Shown here: piece after piece, positions 32,062 to 42,350 of the stretch
Layout: each line of letters opens with the position of its first letter
Position numbering within the stretch: the first letter of the stretch is position 1
Assembly: GCA_022315425.1 (NCBI GenBank)
Contig: JAIUPT010000031.1
Coordinates: 248,001 to 312,000, forward strand
Source of the DNA: Pseudevernia furfuracea
Lineage: Eukaryota; Ascomycota; Lecanoromycetes; Lecanorales; Parmeliaceae
Length of the DNA stretch: 64,000 nt
Direction of reading: 5' to 3'
Translations under genes and position numbers: made by a program
Notes under the pieces: model-generated
Told to the model about the DNA's origin: nothing
The model's database searches: none
Seen by the model: only the letters and a program-made list of their open reading frames with translations

Positions 32062-32685
32062 CTGCCAAACATCATCCTACCAAACGGCTTCACTGCCACT
32101 GTCACTGAATCGATAACACACACTGCCACGGTAGTCAAGTACGTGGCAACCTCGAGCTTTAGAGAGTATTTCTCGCCTTGGAATTTCTTCATGACGCTAG
32201 CGACCCTCATCGCGGCGCTTTCATGGATAAAATTCGCGTTCTCCGTGGGAGTGCCTGGCACAAGAAACGTCGAGAATGATTTTGAGCGACTGTGGATCTG
32301 GCTGTCTTGATGTTTCTGCACTCGGAAATCCGAAAACCAACAGGGGCCGGAGAACATAGAGGTATGAATTTACTGCCAGTTCACAAGAGTACGCTTCTTG
32401 GACTGACGAGCACAGGACAACGTCAAGGAAGACTTTCATGATGTAGTGAACGTTTGGGCTGGACACCCGGCGGTTTGGTGCCGCATGATTGTCCTACAAC
32501 TCTTTTTGGTAAGCATCCCGTGTTAAATAGCCGTGTCAGAGTTTATATGGTTGCAGGGATTACCATCCTGGCTAACCATGGTTGTTGATGCTCCGGTATG
32601 GACAGCTCCATTTTGGCTACCCTCCTGGAAGCCCAGAGAAGATCAGCACTCTGACGAGGAAGAGGACAAGGGTAGCATCGTTTGA
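32062..32685 (+). pseudogene. Paralogue B of the pair: no ATG and an in-frame TGA
   Basis: Exons 32062-32361, 32416-32508, 32557-32685; introns 54 and 48 nt, phase 0. Exon 1 opens with CTG-CCA-AAC exactly where paralogue A has ATG-CCG, and no in-frame ATG precedes it. The frame then gives THTATVVKYVATS, a membrane helix, FSVGVPGTRNVENDFERL, WIWLS, TGA (32308-32310), and RKSENQQGPENIED, which matches RKRAEEQQKLEDEKSED of A. Exon 2 is hydrophobic (AVWCRMIVLQLFL) and exon 3 starts GLPSWL and ends acidic. Lost start plus internal stop point to a pseudogene; non-AUG initiation with readthrough is unlikely. It is head-to-head with A, about 220 bp apart. Confidence 0.6.
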
Positions 32686-33618
32686 GTAGTGGCGACATTG
32701 GATTTGTTAGCAAGCCATCTACGGTCTTACGATCGCTCGGAAATCAGGGAGTCAGTCTCATGGAATCCGCAGTCATCATCCTCCTCTTCTTGCAATTCGA
32801 AGCGTTGGCTTTCTATGTTCGGATGTCGGTTTTGGGCTACGTCCCAATAACCAAAATTATTCACGAATAAACCAATTATGGTTTTGGTGTTAGATAGCCC
32901 AAAAATCCTCTCGTTGGTATACTTTTTTCGATATCTCAACGATTGATGCCGCCGCAGTAGGACCAGTGAATTGAGATCCATTCTCTTCCCTTATTCCTAT
33001 AGAAAGAACCATCTAATTTTGAGTGATCCACTCGACAAAGTGGATTGCACGAGAGCATTTCGGATTTTCTACCTTGGTATACTCAACATTCTCTGTATAT
33101 TGGCCGCGCATGAAGTGTGTATCTGAGACACAGAGAGCGCCTTGGTCATAGGCTAGAGTATGGGGGCCTCCATCTAGGAACGTATCTCGCCCGGGCCTTC
33201 AGATGATCCACATATTTTCTTGCGCTGGAAGAATTCAATTTGTGTGTTGTGACCGACAGTGAAAAAAGGCCCTAATTCATGTGTATTAACCCGAAAAATT
33301 CCGCTGTTCATGAACTAAAGTGTAAAAATGCCGCAGAAGGGACGTTTTACAACATATTGAGGTATCGACTCGGTTATCACGTTATTAATGAGCCAAAGTC
33401 CCGCAGAAGAGCACTGAGAGTGCCAAAAGGTGCTGCCTGTTCGAGGGATCAATCACTACTCTAATCCTTAAAGAGGAAGGTGCACGCGCAATCAACGCTT
33501 GGCAGTCAGATTTCCCAGTATATCATCACTGACTGCCTGGTGAGGTCCATTCTATGCGCAATCAGTTTGCGAGACAGTTATTGAATTAGGCTTTGTAAAA
33601 GACATTGACATACGAGTA
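32686..33618. other. Intergenic, no gene seen
   Basis: Several short frames on both strands, none with coding character. Contains the upstream region of the acetyltransferase gene. Confidence 0.35.
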
Positions 33619-34427
33619 ATGGCCGAGGTACAAATCACAACAGGTGGCCCAGGTGAGCGCACTTTCTCAGCCTCCACCATCCCGAGCCATCAAAAACCGG
33701 TAAACCAACCAACATCCCCCAACAGAGCGGGTCCAAGCCGCCACGGAGCTTTTGAGCGAAGCGTTCAAAGCAGATCCTACAATCACCTACCTCCTCTCTT
33801 CCTTGAACCCCGAGCAACGCGCCGCCTACCGCCCCGCATTCTTCCGCGCAATCCTGACCGCCGCCGCCGCCAACAACGCCACATTCGAAGAAACCAGAGG
33901 GTGGAAATCATGCGGCGTCATGTTCCCTCCCGGCAGCGCTGTCGACCGGCTCGGCCCGTCACTGTATCCGTTCCTCTCGGTGGCATGGTCGATCGGATTT
34001 AGAGGCTGTCAAGCAAGCCTATGCCCATCTCCTCTGTAAGCGGTGATACCTGCTAATTCGTTTCCTCCGGTAGCGAATGTTGTGGGAAATGGCGCCGCTG
34101 ACGAAAGCTTGCAAGGCGAAAGCGTTGCGTGAAGACGAGAAGTATTACTATGTGTGGTTCCTGGGTACGCGGGAAAATGAGCGGGGGCAAGGACTGTGCG
34201 CGGCGTTGGTCAAGAATTATCAAGCGACGGCAGCGAAGGAGCAGGTGGCTATTTATCTGGAGGCGGCGACGGAGTACTGCTGGCGTCTTTACGAGAGGTT
34301 GGGGTTTGTGACGGTGGATGAGATTGTGCTTGGGAAAGGGAAGGCTGCGGCTGGTGGGACGGTGTGTGTTGGCGGTCCGGGAGTAAGGATCTGGGGAATG
34401 ATATGGAGGCCTGAAAAGCTCAAGTGA
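33619..34427 (+). CDS. GNAT-family N-acetyltransferase (224 aa, 3 exons)
   Basis: Exons: 33619-33652, 33726-34012, 34074-34427. Intron 1 is standard (GTGAGC...CAACAG). Intron 2 appears to be a GC-AG intron: the exon ends CAA at 34012, the intron opens GCAAGC and closes CCGGTAG, with a CTGCTAATTC branch. No GT donor in the area keeps the frame. The protein shows the GNAT layout: an N-terminal helix VQAATELLSEAF, then YYYVWFLGTRENERGQGLC, which contains the acetyl-CoA pyrophosphate-binding turn (R-G-Q-G-L), then IYLEAATEYCWRLYERLGF, the classic final strand-helix. The substrate is unknown; fungal relatives act on small molecules or amines. No targeting signal, probably cytosolic. Confidence 0.82.
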
Positions 34428-35076
34428 CAGGTGCGCACATTATTAGTATGGAATGCTAACTTTTGCGTTTTCTAAGGAGGAAAGTCAGTTCTATCAGACA
34501 TATCAAGTAGGATTCAATACCGTCACTGTGAGTCATGCTACTAAGCACAAGAAACTTTTGCCTTTGCGAGGATATAATCCTGGAATGGCTGGGCGGACTT
34601 TGGCATCTAAGACTTAGGCAAATACAATAGCGATCTATTGTTCAACTAGCGAGGCGGACGACTAATCACAGAGTGTCACCATGCACGAACGAAGAGGACT
34701 GTGAAAGGCAAGCTAAGAGACTAAGGCAATGCTATCTAAACGGAGATAAAAGCAGAACACCGTTTCCTCGTCCATCGCACCAGTGGGGTCTTTTTTTCGT
34801 GGTCGTCCCTGGTATCGCTACAAGCCGTAGTCATGCTGACAGCTAGAGGAGATGACTCCGAGCAATGTGGCTCACCCGTCATCTGGGAGCTTCAACTAGA
34901 TGTTGGGCGTATGGGGAGACATTCAGCGCGTCCCATGGGCGTGGTGGGCGCGTCGCATAAATTCGAGCACAGCCTTGTCCGCCTCCTCTTTCTGATTTTG
35001 AAGGTCAACTTCCCTGTCGAGTTCTCTAGAAACGATGTTAACGTGTGTTACAAGCTCGGCAAGGGGGATACGGCGC
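34428..35076. other. Intergenic, no gene seen
   Basis: No supported frame between the convergent acetyltransferase and 35.1 kb membrane-protein genes. Confidence 0.35.
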
Positions 35077-35638
35077 TTACTTGATTTGCGCACGTTTCCT
35101 TGCCCAAGCCTGCCGTTTCTTCTCTGTCTCCGCTGCTGCTTTGTCCTCCGCTTCCTGCTCAGTGATGTACCGCTCCTCCTCTATCAGACCAGGATCGCTG
35201 GCCGTGCAAGAAACAACATCCTGCCCATCCAACTGCTCCGCCTCGTCCTCTGTCTGTGACAAGTCCGGTTCCTCGACGGCTTTCTCCTGCCCCTATTCCA
35301 AAAACGATCAGCGGCATCAAATCATTTCAAGAGTGATAACATACCTTGGCATCAGCATTCACCATCGCCACATCCACGAAAGCCACCACCAACCCCAGCA
35401 CAGCCACGACCAAAAGGACGAATCCCAGCACAAAAGTCATCGCGATGATCGCGAGGAACAAGGTCCACTTGATGCAACCCAAAAACACCTCAACGAACCA
35501 GGACAGCACGAAGAGGCTGGACATCAAGACAGTCGGCAGCACGCGAATGAGGCTGGCTAAGGTGGCGTCTTTCCAGAGGGTCTTGAACGGCTCGGAAACG
35601 ATAGCCGGTACGGAGTGGATGAAAAGGGAGAAATTCAT
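35077..35638 (-). CDS. Small multi-span membrane protein, tandem family member 1 (169 aa)
   Basis: Exon 1 35638-35345, exon 2 35292-35077, intron 52 nt (GTATGT...AATAG), phase 0. The N-terminus reads FKTLWKDATLASLIRVLPTV, aligning with the DPTFxNLxxAAPT motif of the two copies to the right. Two to three hydrophobic helices follow (VLMSSLFVLSWFVEVFLG; WTLFLAIIAMTFVLGFVLLV; VLGLVVAFVDVA). Exon 2 is charged and ends in a helix EKKRQAWARKRAQIK. It is intact, and most diverged from the other two copies: no EF-hand-like loop is visible in its tail. Function unknown; a membrane location is the only firm inference. Confidence 0.6.
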
Positions 35639-36186
35639 GTTATCAGCGGATCTGGATTTTCGAAGGGTGAGAGTGAAGAAGAGCTCCAAGGGATGTTTGT
35701 TCGTTGGCTGCTTGGCTTCGTAGATGGGATGGCAGGGGATCCAATTCTTCTTCTTCTTCGGACTATGAGGGAGACGAAGAAGGATGGCAAGCTGAGAGGG
35801 GGACGGAGACAGATTATAAGCCGAAACAGGACAAAGAAAAAAAATCCGACGGGGAATTCCCGACGGCGGATCTCCGACACGGCAACCTGCATGTTTTAGA
35901 ACCGTGCAAGCATCGTCTGGCCCTTAAAAGGTCAGCGGCGGCTCAACAGGTAAATCTGTGCAACCGGAGATGACGCCGGGGCTCAGTCCTACCAGTACCA
36001 TTTATCAGCTTGCACAGGCGCTTGATGATAGATTGTAGTCGTCATTGAAGAAGTTCGGCCAGTGACGAGGTATTCACATTCGGCTCGTGTATGCAAAGGA
36101 AGAGAATGGCAGATAGGCAAGCAGGCGATCACATCAAAGTCATAAAGGCAAGCCAGCAGAGGGAGACATGAATGTGTCTTCCATTT

Positions 36187-36731
36187 CTAGTCCCAACATG
36201 CATAATAAAAACCCAGAACACTTGCGGATCCCCAGGGCAAGCATTGACGATAGCCGCAGCGCACTGGGAATATGGTCCCTCCGAAAGTTGCATCACCATT
36301 CACCTTGACATATTCATCGCCATCAGTCTGTGAAGACCATCCCACCCATTCCGCCAGCCTTGCTGCCCGATCATCTTCCTTGCCCACGACTTAGATACCT
36401 ACATAGATAGATTAGCCATGTCCCCAAATGAGAACGACACGCCACCCGTACCGGTCCATGAGCCTTTGAAACGGAGGGCATATTTCTCCCAGGACGACGA
36501 GGACAACTGGACTGCAGAAAGCAGAAGCAAGAACCCTAGCACGTATGCGGTCGCGTGAATCGCCAAGAACAGCCCCCAAACGAGGCAACAGGACCCGACA
36601 CCGTGGACCTTTGAGAGGAAGGCAAAAAAGTCGAAGAGTGCGCGGCCGAATAGGGTCGGTGCGGCCCGGAAGAGGTTGGCGAAAGTAGGGTCGCCGAAGA
36701 AGAGCTCGATGGCGTCGGAGGTCATGGCCAT
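36187..36731 (-). CDS. Small membrane protein with EF-hand-like tail, family member 2 (160 aa)
   Basis: Exon 1 36731-36452 and exon 2 36389-36187, joined over a 62-nt intron with a GGCTAATC branch and an AAG acceptor (the earlier TAG would put a stop in frame). Exon 1: FFGDPTFANLFRAAPTLFGR, then hydrophobic helices (CCLVWGLFLAIHATAYVLGF). Exon 2: KEDDRAARLAEWVGWSS, then QTDGDEYVKVNGD, an EF-hand-like acidic loop, and a Cys-containing end. The start could also be the ATG two codons later. The 3' flank (about 36070-36150) resembles that of the next copy (about 37490-37540), so the duplication included flanking DNA. Confidence 0.5.
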
Positions 36732-37576
36732 CTTGGGCGCGGATAGGGACGTGAAGGACCGCGCTCTCGGTGTATGTTTGTCAGGTATTGCAAGACGAGG
36801 CCTACTGTTTCGGAGGAGAGTGTATGGCAATTGAGGAGGAATGGTGGTTCGGTTGATTGGTTTGTTTGATTATACAAGTGAGTGGGCGCTGGAGAGCTTT
36901 TGTAAAGGCAGCTAGCTAGCTACACAAACAAAAAACGGTAGGAGATGGGTCGGGAAGCGGCGAGATGCACGCTGGAGAAAAAGAGCGGTCTGGGAAAACG
37001 GAGATGATGCGGACAACCCGTACAGAATCCACAGATCTCTGTGTGAAGGCTGTCAAGGGGTTTTTCATGCGCAGTACTGACGCTGCAGGGCTTGCTTTGT
37101 GATGCAAGCAACACGCACGCCCCTTTGGAGTAGAGCCCGTGACGCAGTATCAATAAAGAGTAAGAAGTATGCGTCAATGGGTACTGATATTTGTTGTTAT
37201 TCTAGTCTAGTCTACGAGAGTGGCCTTGGCAACTCTTACATAGCCCACTAGAATAGACCTACTCTTTCGCAGAACAATCAAGACAAGTATCACAACAGTG
37301 TTTGTGCCGGTGTGGATCGGCACCTAGCTATTTGGGATGCTGGAGTACTCTATCCTCATAGCCGCGGCCTGTCGCGTCTAGTCTCTCTATGGAAGAAGGT
37401 CTGTAGACATGGTTGTAGTTGTTGGCTTCAAGACTGTGAGCATGTCGCTTCGCGAAGTATCCCTTTATGCAAAAAGGACGAACGGTGACACATTAATTCA
37501 TGTATTCAAAGGAAGAGAGAGCAGATGGGTAAGCAGGCGATCTTAAGGAACCACAATTGTAATAAAGATCAGAGCA

Positions 37577-38107
37577 TTATCCAAATACCAGGGGCAAATC
37601 GTGCACAGCTACCCAATTTCGTCCAGAATCTCCAATGCCATCTATCTTGACAAGCCCATCACCATTCGCATCTCACACAATTACCTCCAAGCAAGAACAT
37701 CTGCTACTTCATCGTTCTCCAAACGGATTAGCCATTCCCGACTGTTGAAACAACAAGCTACTCATACCGTTCCCTCACCTTCCTAAAACGCAAATCACAT
37801 CCACCATACTTCGAAACGCAGCCCACACAATCTCCAGCACCACAACGCCAATCGCAGCGACCAAGAGGGAGGTTCCTAGACGGACTGCAATGACTGAAAT
37901 CGCACAGACCAGGCCCAAAACAAGGAATGAAGATTCGACTTCAAGACTCGCCAAGATTCCAGCAGCGAGGATGGTTGGTGCGGCCCAAAGAAGGTTGACG
38001 AAAGTGGGGTCATCGAGGAAGACGCAGAGGGGTTCAGAGGCGAGGTCCATCCCGCGTGTGCTGACGCGGATGGCGAAGGCTGGCTTCCGTGGAGGGTTGG
38101 AGCGCAT
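37577..38107 (-). pseudogene. Family member 3, membrane protein with broken EF-hand-like exon
   Basis: Exon 1 (from ATG 38107, or the ATG at MDLASEPL) reads VFLDDPTFVNLLWAAPTILA and hydrophobic helices (SSFLVLGLVCAISVIAVRLG; VAAIGVVVLEIVW) and stays open to 37775. Past an AG|GTGAGG donor and a GGCTAATCC branch, one frame gives NDEVADVLAWR, aligning with DDRAARLAEW of member 2, then a TAA (37683-37681). The acidic loop DANGDGLVKIDGI follows one base out of frame and runs to a stop at 37577. A stop plus a one-base shift indicates a damaged second exon. The gene may still produce the membrane part. Confidence 0.45.
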
Positions 38108-38675
38108 GGGATGGTGAAGTCTTCTCTTTTGATGGAGAGTGGGCAGAGATTGAGAAGGTAATAGCTAAGATGGAGAGAGAGCTGAAGGATAGATTGTAAC
38201 GAATATGATGTGTTGGGGACAATGTGCCGCTATTGCCTAGAGATGTGTTATGGAGTTTCGAGCGAATTCTCGTGAAATGTTTGTGTTATATGTCGATAAG
38301 GATACCATGATCTGCCCTACATCGATTGGCCAAGCTTGCAACATTGGGGTGCCGGTAGAATCGAGTAGCATTCGCATTAACCAGTCTGGAAGTTGGGTAT
38401 TCTATTTTACTCACCTGAAGGCCCTGCACTAATTTGTGGCACAGGCATTGATAACGAGTATTTAGGAGTATGAGTCGTCGACCCAGCTCTTCGTGGGATT
38501 TTAGATGCCCTGTCCTGAAATTTCGACACTTTTGTCTTTCTCGGCTCTGATGGCGAGGATTCCTTGTTGCCGCTTTACTTAGAAGCTACCCATATGACTG
38601 CAAAGTACGGCGCTGGCACCTGTACTCTCACTAAAAGCCGCAGTTCAAGGCAGTTGATCCGCAAACCGTCGTCCA
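38108..38675. other. Intergenic, no gene seen
   Basis: Lies between the minus-strand membrane-protein pseudogene and the 3' end of BRX1. Confidence 0.4.
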
Positions 38676-39668
38676 TCATGCAAACAGCACACTCTCATCC
38701 AGCTCGTCCTTCTCTCTTTCACCCACGCCCGTCCTCAGCCCCATCTCCCCCCTTTTATTCCTGTTCTCCAGCGCCTGCTCACTCCGCTGGTTGTATCTCC
38801 CAGCCTTGCTCAGCCGCAACTCCGACCGTATCTGATTCGGACTAACAAACTCCTTGTTCTCATAGAGAACCGGCCCCCCGAAACTAGACTCCAGTATCAC
38901 AATGGGCGTAAGGACGAATCTCGGCCCTATCTCCACCAGGCTGATTTTTGTATCCCCAGGCTTCTTGCTGACTTTGGTCGCCACAGCTGCACCATCGACT
39001 CCGTTCTCCTTTGCAACATCGGTCTTCGATATAGCAGTCTCGCTGATCTGAAAACACCGTATCCAAATCTTGCCGTCTGCTATTGTAAAACCCATGACGT
39101 GGTCGACGAAGGGTTTGGTCTTTCGCGCGCCTTGGGGCACGCTGAAGATGTGGGTGAGGAGTTCTTTGATGACGAGGAGGTGTGGTTGGGAGGAGAAGGT
39201 TGCGTCGAAGGAGAGTATGGGCCGGGAACCCTTGAGACAGTTGCCTGGAAAGTGTAATTCGGACATGGTATGTACTGGGTGCGATTGTCAGCTCACGGTA
39301 TTTCTGACGAGATAGAGATTCTCCGCACAATTCTGGAGATGCATCTTAACAGTCGGTCCATTAGGTGGCTTGCTCATCCATATGTAAAGATCTTTGCCCT
39401 TTCGAGCCTCGAAAAATAGCAAATTGTTGCAATTGTAGAGCTCCGCCAGCTCATTCAGTTGGTAGAGCTTCGTTTTCGTATCAAGCTTTGCATCTTTGCG
39501 GCTGTGAGGTAGGAGAGAGTAGAGGTCATTCAGGAGGTGTCGGTGTCGGTAGGTGACGCCGCGAGAGCTGAGGATCAGGACTCGTTGCTTGTTCTTTTTA
39601 GCGACGCCGTTGCTGGTGGGGGCTTTGGGCGTGGAAGATTTCGAGAGAGACTTGTAGACGGCGGCCAT
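38676..39668 (-). CDS. BRX1: Ribosome biogenesis protein Brx1 (Brix domain, 312 aa, 2 exons)
   Basis: Exon 1 39668-39329, exon 2 39274-38676; the 54-nt intron (GTGCGG...CACCCAG) is phase 1 and restores the highly conserved junction MHLQN-LHTM. Brix-domain landmarks: RVLILSSRGVTYRHRHLLND, HSRKDAKLDTKTKLYQLNEL, NNLLFFEARKGKDLYIWMSK, then GNCLKGSRPILSFD and PKGARKTKPFVDHV-like text. Brx1 acts in the nucleolus in 60S subunit assembly and is essential in yeast. Length fits the family. The C-terminus has a basic extension (RYNQRSEQALENRNKRGEMG). This is the clearest housekeeping gene in the window and shows no damage. Confidence 0.95.
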
Positions 39669-40364
39669 TGTAATTTTTCTCCTCTGTGTGTGTTCGGAAA
39701 GATCTACGCTCTCTCCGCGTTCAGATAAGGAGGGGGATACAAGCAATGACGAAAAAGTGAGTCGGGGCAGGAAGTGTGTCTGCCAATAGGGCTGAAAAGG
39801 CATCCCGCTAAAACCTCAATGTCTTGGCGCTCGCTCTCTCAATCATTTTCATCTTCACGGCTTTCATCTAGTCCTGTACAAGTACCTTATGCTATTTGAT
39901 CAATATATCGCCTGTTTCAAGGGAATGTATCTCATGAACCTGAACTCGCAGGTATAACAAAGACGGATTTTATGTAATGGGCTCATATTGCAGGCATGAA
40001 CCTGATCTTGTATTATATACCTAGGGACCAAATACTGAACTACCAACAGTAGCTTCTGTGACGCAATTTTATACTTCCCCCCATCAAATAGGAGATTTTC
40101 CACCTACAATTGTGTAGGGTCAACGTATCGGACTGTTAATCTGAAGGGTGAGTAGCTCTCTTCAGGGTCAAACTTGCATTATCAAATACTTGTTTCAGTT
40201 GATGTAAGTTCGTTTGAATATGGGAATACGATAGTATTTCTATTAACACAGCTATCAGAGTTCAATCCTATCCGGGAGCGGTTCCTCGTTTCTTTGGTTG
40301 AACACCGCGTGCTCTTGTTGCATCATTCCCTCCATCAATATGAATTAGTACATCATTCACCGCT
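39669..40364. other. Upstream of BRX1; no other gene seen
   Basis: BRX1 promoter and 5' UTR, then non-coding sequence. A tRNA-Asn-like string at about 40115-40190 was considered and rejected. Confidence 0.4.
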
Positions 40365-40856
40365 CTACTCGTCAGGATATAATGATGAATCAGAGTTCTT
40401 CTGCCTTCTCGCCAGAGAGTGGCGAAACTCTTTGGGATGGAACACCAACCCACGGTCCTCTCCATTCGCGTCACCAACGAGCTTCGCAGGGCCTAATTCA
40501 GGCTCCAACTCCCCTTTCACAAGGCTCAAGATTTTCACCATCGTCTTCTCTTCATCATCCCAGTCAGTGTCTTTCATGTGTTTCATGCCCTCCCATATCT
40601 CAAACTGCTGAGGCGTGAACAACATTGCTACCGTCGTCAACGCTATTAGATATGCCACCTGTTCAAATAGAATTTTGAGCCTGTAGAGTTCGTGACGAAT
40701 GGGAGCCCGTTTGTCCCTACTGTCGTACTCGATGGTGATGAGACACTCACGCTTGAGATCTGTCGTCTTATTGAGGTTGGAAAAGTGGTCGAAGTGGGGT
40801 CAAAAGCCAGCGTACTTCCAGGCCCGAAGTAAAGGCGGAAATGGAACTTCTTTCAT
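40365..40856 (-). pseudogene. Membrane-associated hypothetical protein gene with early in-frame TGA
   Basis: ATG at 40856 begins MKEVPFPPLLRAWKYAGF, then TGA (40802-40800). The same frame continues uninterrupted to 40365: PHFDHFSNLNKTTDLKREC, HELYRLKILFEQVAYLIAL and TTVAMLFTPQQFEIWEGMK, then DDEEKTMVKILSLVKGELE. One hydrophobic helix lies near residue 85. The next in-frame Met is far inside, so the TGA should abolish the product unless it starts internally. The minisatellite begins within about 20 bp upstream of the ATG. Family not recognised. Confidence 0.5.
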
Positions 40857-40869
40857 TCCTATGGAGGGA

Positions 40870-41625
40870 CGGAATTGAAAGCTCGCGACGACACAGACAA
40901 AACCTTTATATAGTCTAGCGTTAGAGAGAAATGTGTCCAAGTCAGATAGGGACGGAATCGCGACGCCACAAAACCTTTATTTGATCTAGTGCTAGAGAGA
41001 AATGGAATGTGTCCCAGTCAAGCTCGCGGCGACATAAAACCTTTATCCGGTCTAGCGCTTGAAGACACAGGGCTCATGACTAAGAATCCTGTATTGAGTC
41101 TAGCGTATAAAGGAAAGTGTTAAAGAAAAGTGTTAAGGATAAAACCAACACGAGTTTCAAAGTTCATGGTCAAGAAACCCCCGTTGAGTCTAGCGTGTCC
41201 TTGTGATAAGCTGGCATTCGAGGCTCATGACTAATAATCCTGTATTAAGTCTAGCGTATAAAGAAAAGTGTTAAGGATAAAACCAACACGAGTTTCAAAG
41301 TTCATGGTCAAGAAACCCCCGTTGAGTCTAGCGTGTCCTTGTGATAAGCTGGCATTCGAGGCTCATGACTAATAATCCTGTATTAAGTCTAGCGTATAAA
41401 GAAAAGTGTTAAAGAAAATCAGCACGAGATTCAAAGTTCATGGTCAAGAAACCCCCGTTGAGTCTAGCGTGTACAAGAAAGTGTTAAACCTGGACCCAAA
41501 ATGCAGCGCCACAAAGTAACCCTGCGTTCCAAGATAGATGAGATGAAAGGAAACACGAGTTTCAAAGCTCACGGTATCGGAACTGCTTACTTAATTCGGT
41601 TTAGCGTCCTTAAAAAAGTGTTAAG
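40870..41625. repeat. Minisatellite with GTCTAGCG core and 138 bp higher-order unit
   Basis: The core GTCTAGCG (or one-base variants) occurs about ten times from about 40914 to 41600. On top of it, a longer unit starting GGCTCATGACTAAKAATCC begins at 41071, 41222 and 41360 (spacing 151 and 138 bp). It contains AAAGTTCATGGTCAAGAAAC and AAAGTGTTAA blocks. The 138 bp copies are nearly identical. The left part (40870-41070) has shorter units with AAAACCTTTAT. No coding potential. The array directly abuts the start of the 40.4-40.9 kb gene. Confidence 0.9.
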
Positions 41626-41724
41626 GCTCGGTAGGACATGCTAAAAACAGTAAGGTATGCCCCGCCACGACCAGTAGCCCTCCTAGCTCATCTCGCACCA
41701 AAGCCAACCCCACCTCAAGGCGCC

Positions 41725-42350
41725 TCATCCGCAAACACTTCCTTCATGAGTCCATGTTTCGCCTCCAAACTGCAACCAATAGTCCGTAAACCTGAAAATT
41801 ATCTGCGCTATACATCGAATCTATTCGCCTGGAAAACTCACGCATCACTCGTCGTACCTACCGACGCCGTCGCATACGGCCCAAACGTCCCTATACTCCC
41901 CAAACTCGCTTCCACAGTCGCCAGCACCGAAGGAGTGTAGTATGTTCCATCCCGGTCCCAGCGTGGGGCATCAAATTCGAGATGCATGATCCATTCGTGG
42001 CCCGTGGGGTCTAGCAGCGCGCCTGTGACGGCATCCTCGTCGCTGCCGAGGCAGAGGTCTCAGGTGAATCTGCTGGCTTCAGTGCCGTCGTTGAGCAGTT
42101 CCCTGCCGTTCTGACTGCGTAGGCACCATTGTTTGCCGCTGAAGAGGTCAGTGCCGTTGGAGACGGTAATCGCTAGGTCACCGCCGTGGCAAGGGTTTGG
42201 GGGGTGCCGAATTGGTGGTGTTGACGAGTGTGTGATTGTAACCTCGGCGGCTAGAGTACAGGTTTCCAGTAGGATATTCCTTTATAGCAGCAGTAGGAGC
42301 TGCGGCGTAGATACCAAGAGCTTTAGGAGTGCGATGCTTAAGACTTGAAC
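41725..42350 (-). pseudogene. Decayed gene for a putative secreted protein
   Basis: One frame reads SIALLKLLVSTPQLLLLL (a signal-peptide-like stretch), a TAA (42284-42282), then PCHGGDLAITVSNGTDLFSG and KQWCLRSQNGRELLND, a TGA (42062-42060), then DLCLGSDEDAVTGALLDP, HEWIMHLEFDAPRWDRDG and GTFGPYATAS. A perfect GTGAGT donor and TTTTCAG acceptor (intron 41841-41792) lead to FTDYWLQFGGETWTHEG and a stop at 41727-41725. No in-frame ATG precedes the signal-like part. Two stops and a lost start indicate a pseudogene. The family is not recognised; Cys and Trp placement suggests an extracellular protein. Confidence 0.55.

Noticed and set aside
40115..40190. GGACTGTTAATCTGAAGG resembling a tRNA-Asn anticodon arm
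   Set aside because: The D arm and the T arm (GGGTCAAACTT) do not fold properly and the acceptor stem is missing.
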